Source of the DNA: Methanobacterium veterum
Lineage (GTDB): Archaea > Methanobacteriota > Methanobacteria > Methanobacteriales > Methanobacteriaceae
Length of the DNA stretch: 64,000 nt
Assembly (NCBI RefSeq): GCF_000745485.1
Contig: NZ_KN050694.1
Coordinates: 102,216-166,215 of the forward strand
Direction of reading: 5' to 3'
Shown: positions 9,052-16,307 of the stretch, piece by piece
How positions within the stretch are numbered: the stretch's first letter is position 1
Layout: every line of letters starts with the position of its first letter
Notes under the pieces: generated by a model
What the model saw: the letters and a program-made list of their open reading frames with translations, nothing else
What the model was told of the DNA's origin: nothing
Database searches by the model: none
Translations under genes and position numbers: made by a program

Positions 9052-9690
9052 CTGCATTTACCTGATGGAATTATACCGTTATGGCAGGCTGCGATTTACT
9101 GGATTTTAACCATTATTATAATGGCAGTATATATATTCAAACTTTCCAGAACTGAAGAAAAGGAGAAAAAAATTGTGGCAACGGCCATATTTGCAGCCGC
9201 TACATTTGTAGCATCTTCATTATCGATACCCTCACCATTTGGAGTACCTATGCATTTTTTCCTGATACCTCTGGTGGTTATTTTGCTTGGTCCTCTAAGC
9301 GGTGTTGCAGTGGAATTTTTATGCCTTATTGTACAGTTTTTCTTCTTAGGAATGGGAGGCATAACTTCTTTGGGTGCTAATACTATGACTATGGGAATAG
9401 TACTGAGCTTTTCAACATATCTCTTCTATAAACTAACTTTAGATCTTGATAAGAGGTTAAGTGTTTTTGCAGGCACATTAATGGGAATAGCCATGGCTAC
9501 AATAGCCCAGGCCTTGATGCTGGTTTCAGCAGGAGTTGCAACATTAGACATGTTAATGGCTACTTTGATTCCATTCTATTTGTTTGTAGCGGTTATTGAA
9601 GGGATTGCGAACGTATTAATTGTATCAGCACTATCAGGCGTTAAGCCTGAACTTTTAACACTGAATAAGGGTGAGGAGATATTAAAATGA
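9052..9690 (+). CDS. cbiM: CbiM/NikM-type nickel or cobalt ECF transporter S-component, CTG start
   Basis: CbiM/NikM proteins are multi-helix membrane S-components whose extreme N-terminus (Met-His-x-Pro-Asp-Gly) binds the metal. The first ATG in frame is at 9121, but translation from CTG at 9052 gives (L/M)HLPDG, exactly the invariant family N-terminus. An ideal RBS, GGAGGT, lies at 9040-9045. So the true start is almost certainly CTG, giving 212 residues. Hydrophobic segments fill the rest, and the later family block ([14 protein letters not shown]) is present. The 3' end overlaps the next gene by 4 bp (ATGA). Which metal it carries cannot be read from sequence; the nickel-rich neighbourhood favours Ni. 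Confidence 0.85.
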   Translation: MHLPDGIIPLWQAAIYWILTIIIMAVYIFKLSRTEEKEKKIVATAIFAAATFVASSLSIPSPFGVPMHFFLIPLVVILLGPLSGVAVEFLCLIVQFFFLGMGGITSLGANTMTMGIVLSFSTYLFYKLTLDLDKRLSVFAGTLMGIAMATIAQALMLVSAGVATLDMLMATLIPFYLFVAVIEGIANVLIVSALSGVKPELLTLNKGEEILK

Positions 9691-10160
9691 AAATAAAAGT
9701 TATATGCCTATTGATTTTGATAATGGGGACCATAGCATCTGTCAGTGCTCATGGGGTGGATGTTACACCTCAATCAACCATTGTAATTGCTGATAATTCA
9801 AGCGGGGTACTGGCCAAGAAAGTGGTGGATGAAATGGGCGTGAATGCCAGTGTATACAAATTTACATCTGATGATGAAGTTGCCCATCAACTTGAACATG
9901 CATTATCTAATCCAAATAAAAGAATTCTGGCAGTGGCCTATCAGGGCACGGTCAGTGAATTTATAGCTAATAACTCCAATGTGTCAAATAGAGTATTTGT
10001 GTGCTCCGCCGACGAGATGGATATTAAAAATGGTTTAACTCTGTTAACTTCAAATAACAGCAGTGGAGGATTTGCAACGCCGTTTGCAGCAGGTATCTTA
10101 ATTGGTGTTATTGGAGGCCTTGCAGGGGGCGCTTTCTTGATGAAAAGGAAGATTTCATGA
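9687..10160 (+). CDS. NikN/CbiN-like accessory protein of the Ni/Co transporter
   Basis: 157 residues: a signal-like N-terminal helix (1-21) ending V-S-A, followed by His-Gly-Val-Asp, an exported alpha/beta domain (about 22-128), and a Gly-rich C-terminal TM helix (about 132-152) with a basic end (KRKIS). Its place directly behind cbiM with an ATGA overlap and its two-helix topology match the small N/L components of NikMN/CbiMN transporters. The soluble domain is larger than in classical CbiN. If the N-terminal helix is cleaved, this would be a third protein of the locus with an N-terminal His. Confidence 0.65.
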   Translation: MKIKVICLLILIMGTIASVSAHGVDVTPQSTIVIADNSSGVLAKKVVDEMGVNASVYKFTSDDEVAHQLEHALSNPNKRILAVAYQGTVSEFIANNSNVSNRVFVCSADEMDIKNGLTLLTSNNSSGGFATPFAAGILIGVIGGLAGGAFLMKRKIS

Positions 10161-10170
10161 AAATTTAATT

Positions 10171-10188
10171 TATTTTTTTTATTTTTTT
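10171..10188 (+). terminator. oligo-T terminator
   Basis: T8-A-T7 tract just after the nikN-like gene, ending the 8509 operon before the convergent GNAT gene. Confidence 0.45.
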
Positions 10189-10285
10189 AACAATTGATAA
10201 TCTTTTTAGTGGTTTATATTTCTGATTTTTAGCAATGATAGAGATTTTACTTCATATCCTTAAATTTTCAGTAATTTAAATTTAA

Positions 10286-10912
10286 TTATATAATTTTTTC
10301 CATGTGCACAGTTCCTAATTCATTTTTCATGTCTCTGGTAATTATGTATCCCTTTGAAAGCCAGAAATCCAGCGAACCATCCACTATCTTTTGCGTATGG
10401 AGGTACAGGTTTTTATAACCTTTATCTTTGCAGAACTTTTCTGCAGTGCTTACTAATTTGGAGCCAACACCGTTTCTTCTCCATCTTTTATCTATAAAAA
10501 CTCTCCAAATGCTTGCAGTACTTTTTGAATTATAAACCCCATTAAATATATCATAATTTTTGTCATAAGCCCTTATTCCAAGAGTTCCTATTAAATTTCC
10601 GGTATTGTTATGGGTTGCAAGTAAAAATACGCTTTTATCAGGTTTAATATAATAGTCTTCCATGTTTATGATGTCATGGTGGTATTCTGGAACGTAACCA
10701 TAGCCAAATTCTTCATTTATTATTTTAAAAATGAAATTTTTAACGCTGTAATGTTTTACATCTTCTTCTGTCATTTGTTTTATATTGAAATAAGTAATAT
10801 GAACCTCTCCTTTGCTGTATATGGCATTGTTTAATACTTTTTGAATGAAAAAGTCCAATTTAGTAATACACATCACTATATCTATATTAACTGACAATAT
10901 AATATACAACAA
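10286..10912 (-). CDS. GNAT-family N-acetyltransferase
   Basis: The acetyl-CoA-binding motif of GNAT enzymes is visible (WRVFIDKRWRRNGVGSKLV, with the R-x-x-G-x-G core), followed by a conserved C-terminal half (LYLHTQ, FWLSKGY). The substrate is unknown. The longest frame (TTG at 10912) gives 208 residues, but the first ~38 look non-coding. A good RBS (GGAG) lies 8 nt before an in-frame ATT at 10798, right where the domain begins (ITYFNIKQ), so a ~170-residue protein from a non-canonical start is possible; ATG at 10873 is another option. It is convergent with the cbiM operon and unrelated to it by function. Confidence 0.7.
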   Translation of the reverse strand: MLYIILSVNIDIVMCITKLDFFIQKVLNNAIYSKGEVHITYFNIKQMTEEDVKHYSVKNFIFKIINEEFGYGYVPEYHHDIINMEDYYIKPDKSVFLLATHNNTGNLIGTLGIRAYDKNYDIFNGVYNSKSTASIWRVFIDKRWRRNGVGSKLVSTAEKFCKDKGYKNLYLHTQKIVDGSLDFWLSKGYIITRDMKNELGTVHMEKII

Positions 10913-10948
10913 AGATATTTAAACCTATTGTCAATTGGAGAATATCTA

Positions 10949-11112
10949 ATGGAAACGCCGGTGATTGAAACAAAAAATCTAAACTATGATTACCCTGATG
11001 GAACATGCACTTAGGGATGTCTGCATTAAAATTTAAAGGGGGAAAAGTTGCTTTTATGGGGGTAGACTGCTTTCTCTTACTTTGATAATGTTAAATAGAT
11101 TTTAGGGGGGTG
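10949..11112 (+). pseudogene. decayed cbiO/nikO-like ABC ATPase N-terminus
   Basis: From ATG 10949 the translation METPVIETKNLNYDYPDGT matches the start of CbiO-type ATPases, whose Y-P-D-G-T is typical. It then runs into a stop. With a shift of frame it continues as ALRDVCIKI and later GEKVAF, the approach to the Walker A loop, but the loop itself is destroyed and stops follow. No T-component (cbiQ/nikQ) gene is seen. The remnant shows that a fuller Ni/Co ECF operon once existed here. Confidence 0.65.
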
Positions 11113-11473
11113 CATGGCATAAGTATAGGGATTATTCCAGAAATTACTGCACTTTCAAAGAAAATAATAAATAAAATGGGTTTAAACCATAATATAGATG
11201 GGTAGTGGGAGACGAAACACACCTCAACCATTTGGAGTATAATGTTATGATGGTGGCTGCGCTGGCCGAACCAAAAGAAAGGATATTTAAAAACACATAA
11301 GGAAACAAATAGATCAATTTATTCCTGCCATCTACCGAACTTATATGAGTATGAGGGCAATTTTATATACTCCAGTTACAGAAGATGTACTTAAATGGTT
11401 TAAAATGGAAAATATGGTTTTACCTACAGATAAAGTGAACAATACATCATTAATCATTAAAAAAGAAGTTTAA
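11113..11473 (+). pseudogene. decayed nicotianamine-synthase-like gene (C-terminal half)
   Basis: Pieces in several frames align with the intact gene at 11873: GISIGIIPEITALSKKII (compare GTSIEVVPEIADLSRKVL), MMVAALAEPKERIF (compare VMVAAFAEPKMRVF), and YRTYMSMRAILYTPV, then a KVNNTSLIIKK ending. Stops and frameshifts separate the pieces, so the gene is dead. It directly abuts the cbiO-like remnant. The divergence from the intact copy argues for an old duplicate. Confidence 0.75.
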
Positions 11474-11612
11474 AACGTCAAATCCATAATACAACTTTCT
11501 TACAGACCTTAGATCTTATTTTATGAAACTCTAATTTTTTATTATTGAATTTTAATCTGCAAAAATTTCTATTAAATAAATTATGTTGCGTTAAACCACA
11601 ATTCTCCCATAA

Positions 11613-11672
11613 AGTAATACTGGGACGATTATTGTAATACTTTTACCCTGTTTTAAGCCGTTTTAGTAATAT
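11613..11672 (+). promoter_or_regulatory. repeated GTAATAY boxes upstream of the nicotianamine synthase gene
   Basis: AGTAATAC (11613-11620), TGTAATAC (11633-11640) and AGTAATAT (11665-11672) are direct repeats resembling one arm of the shared operator. A TATA-like stretch follows at about 11675. They are 200 bp or more before the nas start at 11873 and are not arranged as the five operators are, so a regulatory role is only a suggestion. Nothing else is recognisable between 11474 and 11872. Confidence 0.3.
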
Positions 11673-11872
11673 TCTTTATATTATAGTTTGAATATATACT
11701 AAAATGTGTATTAAAACATGTATGACTTTGAGTTTCTATGAAATAAAAAAAAGACAATAACATGAAATTTTAAAAACAAGATTCGGAATTATATGGATTT
11801 TTAGAGGTATATCTTTAAAAAAACAGTGATATTAAAGGAGTTCTATGAAAAAATAATCATGAAGGTGTTTAA

Positions 11873-12676
11873 ATGAGCTGTTACAAATATTGGGGAAACA
11901 TTGTAAATATATGCAAATCACTTGAAAAGTACGATGGCTGTAAAATAGGGGAATATCCTTTAGAGGAAGTTATACCTATCTTAGATGCTGTTGAAATTAT
12001 TGCACATGATGAAAGCATTGACTTTGACTCAGCAAAACACATACTGGAAAATGAAAGAATGAACCAAGCCCTCAAGACTATCAGGAAGTTCTATGTTGAT
12101 GTAGGAACCAACCTGGAAATAGATAAGGCAAAAGAGATACTGGAAGCTGAAGATCCATGGGCTAAGCTTTCATCATTCCATTTCTATCACCGGTATGAAA
12201 AGCTTGTAAACAATGAAGAAAACCTTGCAAAGTTCTCGAAAGGGGATAAACTTGTTTTTATAGGCGGTGGGCCTCTTCCTTTAACAATTATAATGTTCAA
12301 TAAATTTTTCGGCGTTAAAGGCACCAGTATTGAAGTAGTTCCGGAAATAGCGGATCTTTCAAGGAAAGTTCTTGAAAAGCTTGGACTCAGCTCCCAGATA
12401 AATGTTGTTGATGGGGATGAAACTGTACTCTCCCACATGGACTATGATGGTGTTATGGTTGCGGCGTTTGCAGAACCTAAAATGAGAGTTTTTGAACATG
12501 TTCACGAATCAGTTGAACCTGAAACCAAGATTCTTTACAGAACTTACAGCGGTATGAGGGCAATTCTTTACACGCCCATAAAACATGATGATTTAGATGG
12601 TTTCATGGAGCTTGGAAGGGTTTTTCCAACGGGCAAAGTAAATAATACATCGGTACTTATTAGGAAGATAACATAA
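11873..12676 (+). CDS. nicotianamine synthase-like protein (thermonicotianamine type)
   Basis: The 267-residue protein matches in length and features the archaeal nicotianamine synthase of Methanothermobacter. It has a helical N-terminal domain, then a Rossmann SAM-binding domain starting at FIGGGPLPLTIIM (129-141), the VVDGD strand and the VMVAAFAEP segment. The family joins aminopropyl-carboxyl groups of S-adenosylmethionine, and glutamate in the archaeal enzyme, into a metal-chelating opine. The chelator would bind Ni or other metals in the cytosol. A decayed second copy lies just upstream. The start ATG at 11873 has GGTG 9 bases before it. It stands as its own transcription unit. Confidence 0.85.
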   Translation: MSCYKYWGNIVNICKSLEKYDGCKIGEYPLEEVIPILDAVEIIAHDESIDFDSAKHILENERMNQALKTIRKFYVDVGTNLEIDKAKEILEAEDPWAKLSSFHFYHRYEKLVNNEENLAKFSKGDKLVFIGGGPLPLTIIMFNKFFGVKGTSIEVVPEIADLSRKVLEKLGLSSQINVVDGDETVLSHMDYDGVMVAAFAEPKMRVFEHVHESVEPETKILYRTYSGMRAILYTPIKHDDLDGFMELGRVFPTGKVNNTSVLIRKIT

Positions 12677-12977
12677 ACTTATTAAAATCATTTGACATTT
12701 TATTTCGTCCTGCAAAATTCATGGCTAATTAACAAATAACAACGTTTTTCAAAAAGGGTTTATCTTTGTTTTGAAGGTTTCTTATTGTAGTTACAGAAAA
12801 TATATGATAGGACTGAAAATGAAGTTAATCACCTGAGAATGTCTTCTATGTCTTAGCATAGTTTTATCTAATTCCAAAATTCGTGCCTGAGTTAATTTAA
12901 GAATTTAGATTATTTGGATATTATAATTTAACCGCCAACTTTTAATTGGATTAATTCTAAACTTATTTTAGCATTTG
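12677..12977. other. 301-bp gap between convergent genes
   Basis: AT-rich spacer between the convergent nas and FmdE-like genes. I see no ORF, strong hairpin or promoter in it. Confidence 0.5.
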
Positions 12978-13814
12978 TTATGTTTTTAAATATTCATCAA
13001 AACATGGAATACACATAACATTGCCCCTTTTTATCCGTGCCCTGTGTACTGCAACGAGTTCTCCACATATATCACATTTAACAGACTGAAACATCTGGAT
13101 CTTATCAGGGATTCTAATTTCTGCGGATTTAATATTGAACAATTCATCGTTGGGCATGTCCAGAATTTTTTGAGTTATTTCATTTTTCTGATTTTTAAAT
13201 TCCATTTTATCTTCGTTGCTGGCTGATCCAGAAAATATTTTGTCTCGGAGCATGTCAAATTCAGGATACATTTCGTCTATATTTTTGTTTAAAGATAAAC
13301 GCAGTGTATTCCTATTATCTTTATTTATGAAGGTGTATACATGTTTTCCGTAGTCTTTAAATATTAAATTACCTTTTCCAAAGGTACAGCCGGTTATAAC
13401 CTGCACTGCGTCTATGCTGCAGCTGTCATTTTCTACGATTGTCAGAAGCTTTTCATCAGTTATGTTGAGTTTTTTAATGGCTATTTTCCCTGCCCTGTAT
13501 CCTATAGCTATTCCAGGACAAATATGTCCATGAAAATTGACAACATCTAAAAATTTTCTATTTTTAGTGTTCAGAAAATACTGCTTATTTTCTTCAACAT
13601 CTAAAAATTTTCTATTTTTAGTGTTCAGAAAATACTGCTTATTTTCTTCAACATCTAAAAATTTTCTATTTTTAGGGCCTTCGAAAACTGTCAAACACAT
13701 CGTGTTTGACGCACCGAAAACCGTAGGTTTTTCGAGTGCTTTGTTTTTGGGGATATAAAATGTTTTACTTAGATTATCTTCCGAAATATGGCCTATTTTC
13801 TTTGATTTTTCCAT
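12978..13814 (-). CDS. cytosolic FmdE-family protein with palindromic-repeat insertion and C-terminal zinc ribbon
   Basis: 278 residues without signal peptide. Residues ~92-200 are the FmdE domain with NFHGHICPG (His95, His97, Cys99). The C-terminal ~50 residues form a zinc ribbon (CDIC...CIPC), as in FmdE proteins found beside formylmethanofuran dehydrogenase genes. Residues ~27-91 are odd: they are encoded by short palindromes and a 54-bp tandem repeat (18-residue unit [18 protein letters not shown]), inserted in frame just before the FmdE core. The frame is kept, so the gene is probably functional. Its role is unknown; the domain and the exported relatives at 1551 and 4937 suggest metal binding. 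The RBS is weak (AGGTAAT), with the ATG at 13814. Confidence 0.75.
   Translation of the reverse strand: MEKSKKIGHISEDNLSKTFYIPKNKALEKPTVFGASNTMCLTVFEGPKNRKFLDVEENKQYFLNTKNRKFLDVEENKQYFLNTKNRKFLDVVNFHGHICPGIAIGYRAGKIAIKKLNITDEKLLTIVENDSCSIDAVQVITGCTFGKGNLIFKDYGKHVYTFINKDNRNTLRLSLNKNIDEMYPEFDMLRDKIFSGSASNEDKMEFKNQKNEITQKILDMPNDELFNIKSAEIRIPDKIQMFQSVKCDICGELVAVHRARIKRGNVMCIPCFDEYLKT
13541..13675. repeat. 54-bp tandem repeat, 2.5 copies, inside the FmdE-like gene
   Basis: Units start at 13541, 13595 and 13649 (exactly 54 bp apart). Each holds two perfect hairpins, with arms CTAAAAAT/ATTTTTAG and GAAAATA/TATTTTC. As 54 is a multiple of 3, copies add 18 residues without a frameshift. The copies look identical, so expansion is recent. 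Confidence 0.9.
13684..13736. repeat. palindrome pair inside the FmdE-like gene
   Basis: Two short hairpins, with arms TCAAACAC/GTGTTTGA (loop ATC) and CGAAAACC/GGTTTTTCG (loop GTA), lie in frame beside the 54-bp array. They belong to the same palindrome class as those near 17826, 22831, 28230 and 40708. Confidence 0.8.
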
Positions 13815-14170
13815 TTTATTACCTGCCTCAGTTTCGTGTGATTATTATTTCCAAATAGTTTTAAGAACATGTGGGCTGCAATAAGTAATAATTAAACTAT
13901 TTTTAATTATTCATAGGTTTTAAAGACTTTCTACTTATTATCACATTTATTTTTCGATGTTTTTCTATTTTTTTGGATTAATAATAGTCCCAGAGAATGT
14001 ACGCTGCATGTATGGATCCCTTTAAGCCATTTATTCTTTTTTTATTTTTTTCCAATGCTTTAGTCCCATTTAAACTTTATGGGGAATAATTATTGTTCAA
14101 ATCATTTTATCCCTATTTCATGATCTAGGAATAAAATGAATACAATGACAAACTTCATTATATTTTATTT

Positions 14171-14314
14171 TTACCTTATGTGGTATGATACAATATTATG
14201 TAAAAATAAGTGGTAAAATCCATAATTATGCTCCGGTGATATGTAATTATGGATAATATTGGGAATAGTATAGTCGCCTCTATCCTAAACTTTCTCAACA
14301 TTACATTACCACTT
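14171..14314. ncRNA. candidate structured RNA with alternative pairing
   Basis: In an otherwise AT-only gap, AAGTGGTAA (14208-14216) pairs perfectly with TTACCACTT (14306-14314). The enclosed part has an 11-bp perfect hairpin, ATCCATAATTA (14218-14228) with TAATTATGGAT (14244-14254), and a weaker third stem near 14270-14283, which makes a three-way junction. TTACCTTAT at 14171-14179 could compete for the same strand of the outer stem. The strand is undecided because stems are symmetrical. No family is recognised. The rest of 13815-14517 shows nothing else. Confidence 0.3.
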
Positions 14315-14517
14315 AATAATCATTAAATTTTAACATATATAAATATTAGCTTTTTATTAAATAGTATTACTATTTCAATTAAATTTAAATGAAAATTATT
14401 ACGATATCTCTATGGATTTCTGGGCTAATTGTAAAAATATTTTATTTTATATTTGTAATCTTTATAAATTAATATAAAATAAAGTTTTTCATGGTTTAGA
14501 GTAATAAATTTACTTAT

Positions 14518-14587
14518 TTATTACTAAAAAGCAAGTATGGAGGTTAATAGTAATAATAAAAATTAAATAGAAAGTGTTAAATATATT
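14518..14587 (+). promoter_or_regulatory. shared inverted-repeat operator plus TATA box, copy 4
   Basis: TTATTACT at 14518-14525 and AGTAATAA at 14549-14556 with a 23-bp spacer, then TTAAATATATT at about 14578-14587. The flanks are not homologous to copies 1-3, so the shared arms and spacing reflect function and not duplication. Confidence 0.7.
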
Positions 14588-14606
14588 GAAAACCAATTTT
14601 CTGTCT

Positions 14607-14687
14607 GTGATGGCAAAACTACAATAAAGTATTATTTAAACATGAATTCGTTGGCATAATTATTAACAAATCCCTCTTTGCCATCAC
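14607..14687 (+). promoter_or_regulatory. 5' leader with long-range 11-bp stem
   Basis: GTGATGGCAAA (14607-14617) and TTTGCCATCAC (14677-14687) are perfect complements. They lie between the predicted transcription start (about 14608) and the start codon (14732), so nearly the whole leader would fold back on itself. It may be a regulatory leader; no riboswitch class is recognised. Confidence 0.35.
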
Positions 14688-14731
14688 TTTCTCTTCTTAA
14701 ATGTAACTTAACCTTCAATTGTGGTGTTAAA

Positions 14732-14959
14732 ATGGAATCTAGTAATAAAATTGAGTCGATTAACATTAAAAAACAACTTAAAAAACTTGAAAGAGAATCT
14801 GGAGATAAAAATACATGTATTGCATGGGTGAAATTTCCTTACAGCAAAAGCAATCTTAAACTAATAAAAGAATCATTAAAGGAGCTAAACTGGAATAGAA
14901 AAGATTACAGACTAACCTATGATGAAAACATTATTTTTATAGATAAAGAACTGCTTTAA
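14732..14959 (+). CDS. small conserved protein of unknown function (paralogue of 15278)
   Basis: 75 residues from the ATG at 14732; an earlier ATG at 14678 lies inside the structured leader and has no RBS. The core Cys-x-Ala-Trp-Val-x-Phe-Pro-Tyr-Ser, then LNW and later Tyr-x-Leu-x-x-Asp-Glu, is shared with the protein encoded at 15278. It looks like a compact alpha/beta cytosolic protein with one conserved Cys. I do not recognise the family. Both genes sit under the shared operator, so they are candidate members of the metal regulon. Confidence 0.7.
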   Translation: MESSNKIESINIKKQLKKLERESGDKNTCIAWVKFPYSKSNLKLIKESLKELNWNRKDYRLTYDENIIFIDKELL

Positions 14960-14977
14960 AAAGATTTTTCTAGTTGG

Positions 14978-15046
14978 GTATTACAATTTGGACTAAATTA
15001 ACCTTGAAAGTAATAATACTAAACAAATGGAAAGTATTATATATAA
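14978..15046 (+). promoter_or_regulatory. shared inverted-repeat operator plus TATA box, copy 5
   Basis: GTATTACA at 14978-14985 (imperfect left arm, TATTAC core) and AGTAATAA at 15009-15016, spacer again 23 bp. TATTATATATAAAA follows at about 15034-15047. Unrelated flanks strengthen the case for a real binding site. Confidence 0.6.
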
Positions 15047-15209
15047 AAAGCGCTAATTTATTCTTTGTAGTGGTAAAGGTATTGATTGAGTAATTATAAT
15101 TAGTTAAATATAACCTCTTTAATTATTACTTTGCTATTTTGCCATGAATCCTCCATCAAAAATGCTCTCTTGGGCATTAAAAGATTGAATATATCAAAAA
15201 CTTCTAACC

Positions 15210-15266
15210 AAAGAGGTATAAGGCATTTAAAGCTTATTTTTAAAATTTAATGTCTTATACTCTTTT
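15210..15266 (+). promoter_or_regulatory. leader hairpin next to the RBS of the 84-residue protein
   Basis: AAAGAGGTATAAGGCATT (about 15210-15227) pairs with AATGTCTTATACTCTTTT (about 15249-15266), a stem of about 18 bp with a few G-U pairs. It ends directly before the RBS GAGGGA (15266-15271). The leader is about 200 nt long. Position suggests translational control or RNA stability; no known class is recognised. Confidence 0.4.
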
Positions 15267-15277
15267 GAGGGATTATA

Positions 15278-15532
15278 ATGAATTACAAGGATGATGTTGA
15301 ATTATTAAAAATGAAAAGAATAACAACATTGGATTTAGTAATTAAAAGATTAATAGAATTGGATTCTGAAAAAAAAGCCACTTGTGTTGCGTGGGTAACT
15401 TTTCCATACAGTGAAGAGAATTTTAAAACGGTAGAAACTGCTTTAAGAAAGCTTAATTGGACCGCTGAAGAATACATCTTAAACCATGATGAAGATTTTA
15501 TTTTTGTTGAAAAAGATATAGATAATCATTAA
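15278..15532 (+). CDS. small conserved protein of unknown function (paralogue of 14732)
   Basis: 84 residues, no signal peptide or TM. Shares with the 75-residue neighbour the block CVAWVTFPYSEENFKTV, then LNW and the ending NHDEDFIFVEKD. The N-terminal ~30 residues are charged and helical and differ between the two. RBS GAGGGA lies 6 nt before the ATG. Two adjacent copies with separate operators and separate structured leaders suggest that dosage or timing of this small protein matters. Function unknown. Confidence 0.75.
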   Translation: MNYKDDVELLKMKRITTLDLVIKRLIELDSEKKATCVAWVTFPYSEENFKTVETALRKLNWTAEEYILNHDEDFIFVEKDIDNH

Positions 15533-15535
15533 ACT

Positions 15536-15827
15536 ATTTTTTTAGTAGCTGCCTGGTATTTAGCTTTAATAGTGATGATTTTGTAATTTTATTAATTTAT
15601 GGATAATGATAATATTGTGAATCTAAATAGTCTCTTAATTCCTTACGCCCAGGACTCCGGATTAGAGGAAGTTCAGCAGGTAATTTAATCCTTTTGTGTA
15701 AATTTTTTTATATAATTATGGATGTCTCTTGATTCTAAGAAATCTATAAGAATGTGGTCTTCCTTAATATTCATATAGATTGTATAAATTTTATAATAGA
15801 TGAGTACATCACGGAGGAATTATCACT
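15536..15827. other. 292-bp gap with a GC-richer island
   Basis: A GC-richer island near 15645-15685 stands out from the AT background. No ORF or convincing stem was found; a TATA-like TATAAATTTTATAA at about 15784-15797 probably serves the CBS gene. Confidence 0.25.
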
Positions 15828-16307
15828 ATGATAACTGTAGAAGATGCTATGGCTAAAGATGTAGTTAAATTTAAAGATGTTGATACAATAGCTTATGTTA
15901 CAGAAGTTTTAAGGGGAAAAAATATAAGTGGGGCCCCAATAGTTGATGAAGATGATAAAATAATTGGTATTGTAAGCGAAGGGGATATAATGAAACTTAT
16001 TGAAGTTCATTCTCCTAACCTTAACCTGCTGTTACCTGCCCCATTTGATTTAATTGAACTTCCTGTAAGAATGGAAGTTGGATATGAAGAGATAGCAAAC
16101 GATGTAAGAAAGGCAGCATCTGTCTTAGTCGGCGAAATAATGACCAAAAAAGTCAGAACCACAAAAAAAGACGCTTCAATTTCTGATGCAGCAGCATTAA
16201 TGGATAAACATAACGTCAACAGGCTCCCTGTGGTTGATGAAAATAACAAATTGGTAGGTATTATAACAAGGGGAGATATCATAGGTGCTTTGGTGAGGAA
16301 GGAATGA
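15828..16307 (+). CDS. tandem CBS-domain protein
   Basis: 159 residues made almost only of two CBS domains (about 4-60 and 104-158). The ends show the usual GIVSEGDIM and GIITRGDII signatures. CBS pairs bind adenine nucleotides or SAM and act as energy or ligand sensors. The gene overlaps cfbC by 4 bp (ATGA), so the two proteins are translationally coupled, and a regulatory role toward the F430 reductase component is a reasonable inference. RBS GGAGG stands 12 nt before ATG 15828. Confidence 0.85.
   Translation: MITVEDAMAKDVVKFKDVDTIAYVTEVLRGKNISGAPIVDEDDKIIGIVSEGDIMKLIEVHSPNLNLLLPAPFDLIELPVRMEVGYEEIANDVRKAASVLVGEIMTKKVRTTKKDASISDAAALMDKHNVNRLPVVDENNKLVGIITRGDIIGALVRKE

Noticed and set aside
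11113..11473. Sequencing error in a live nas gene
   Set aside because: Too many stops and frame changes over 360 bp, missing N-terminal half, and an intact copy lies just downstream.
13541..13675. CRISPR array
   Set aside because: The 54-bp units are identical tandem copies with no unique spacers and lie inside a coding frame; no cas genes near.
13537..13758. 73-codon frame opposite the FmdE gene
   Set aside because: Made by the palindromic repeat, which reads open on both strands; no RBS or homology.
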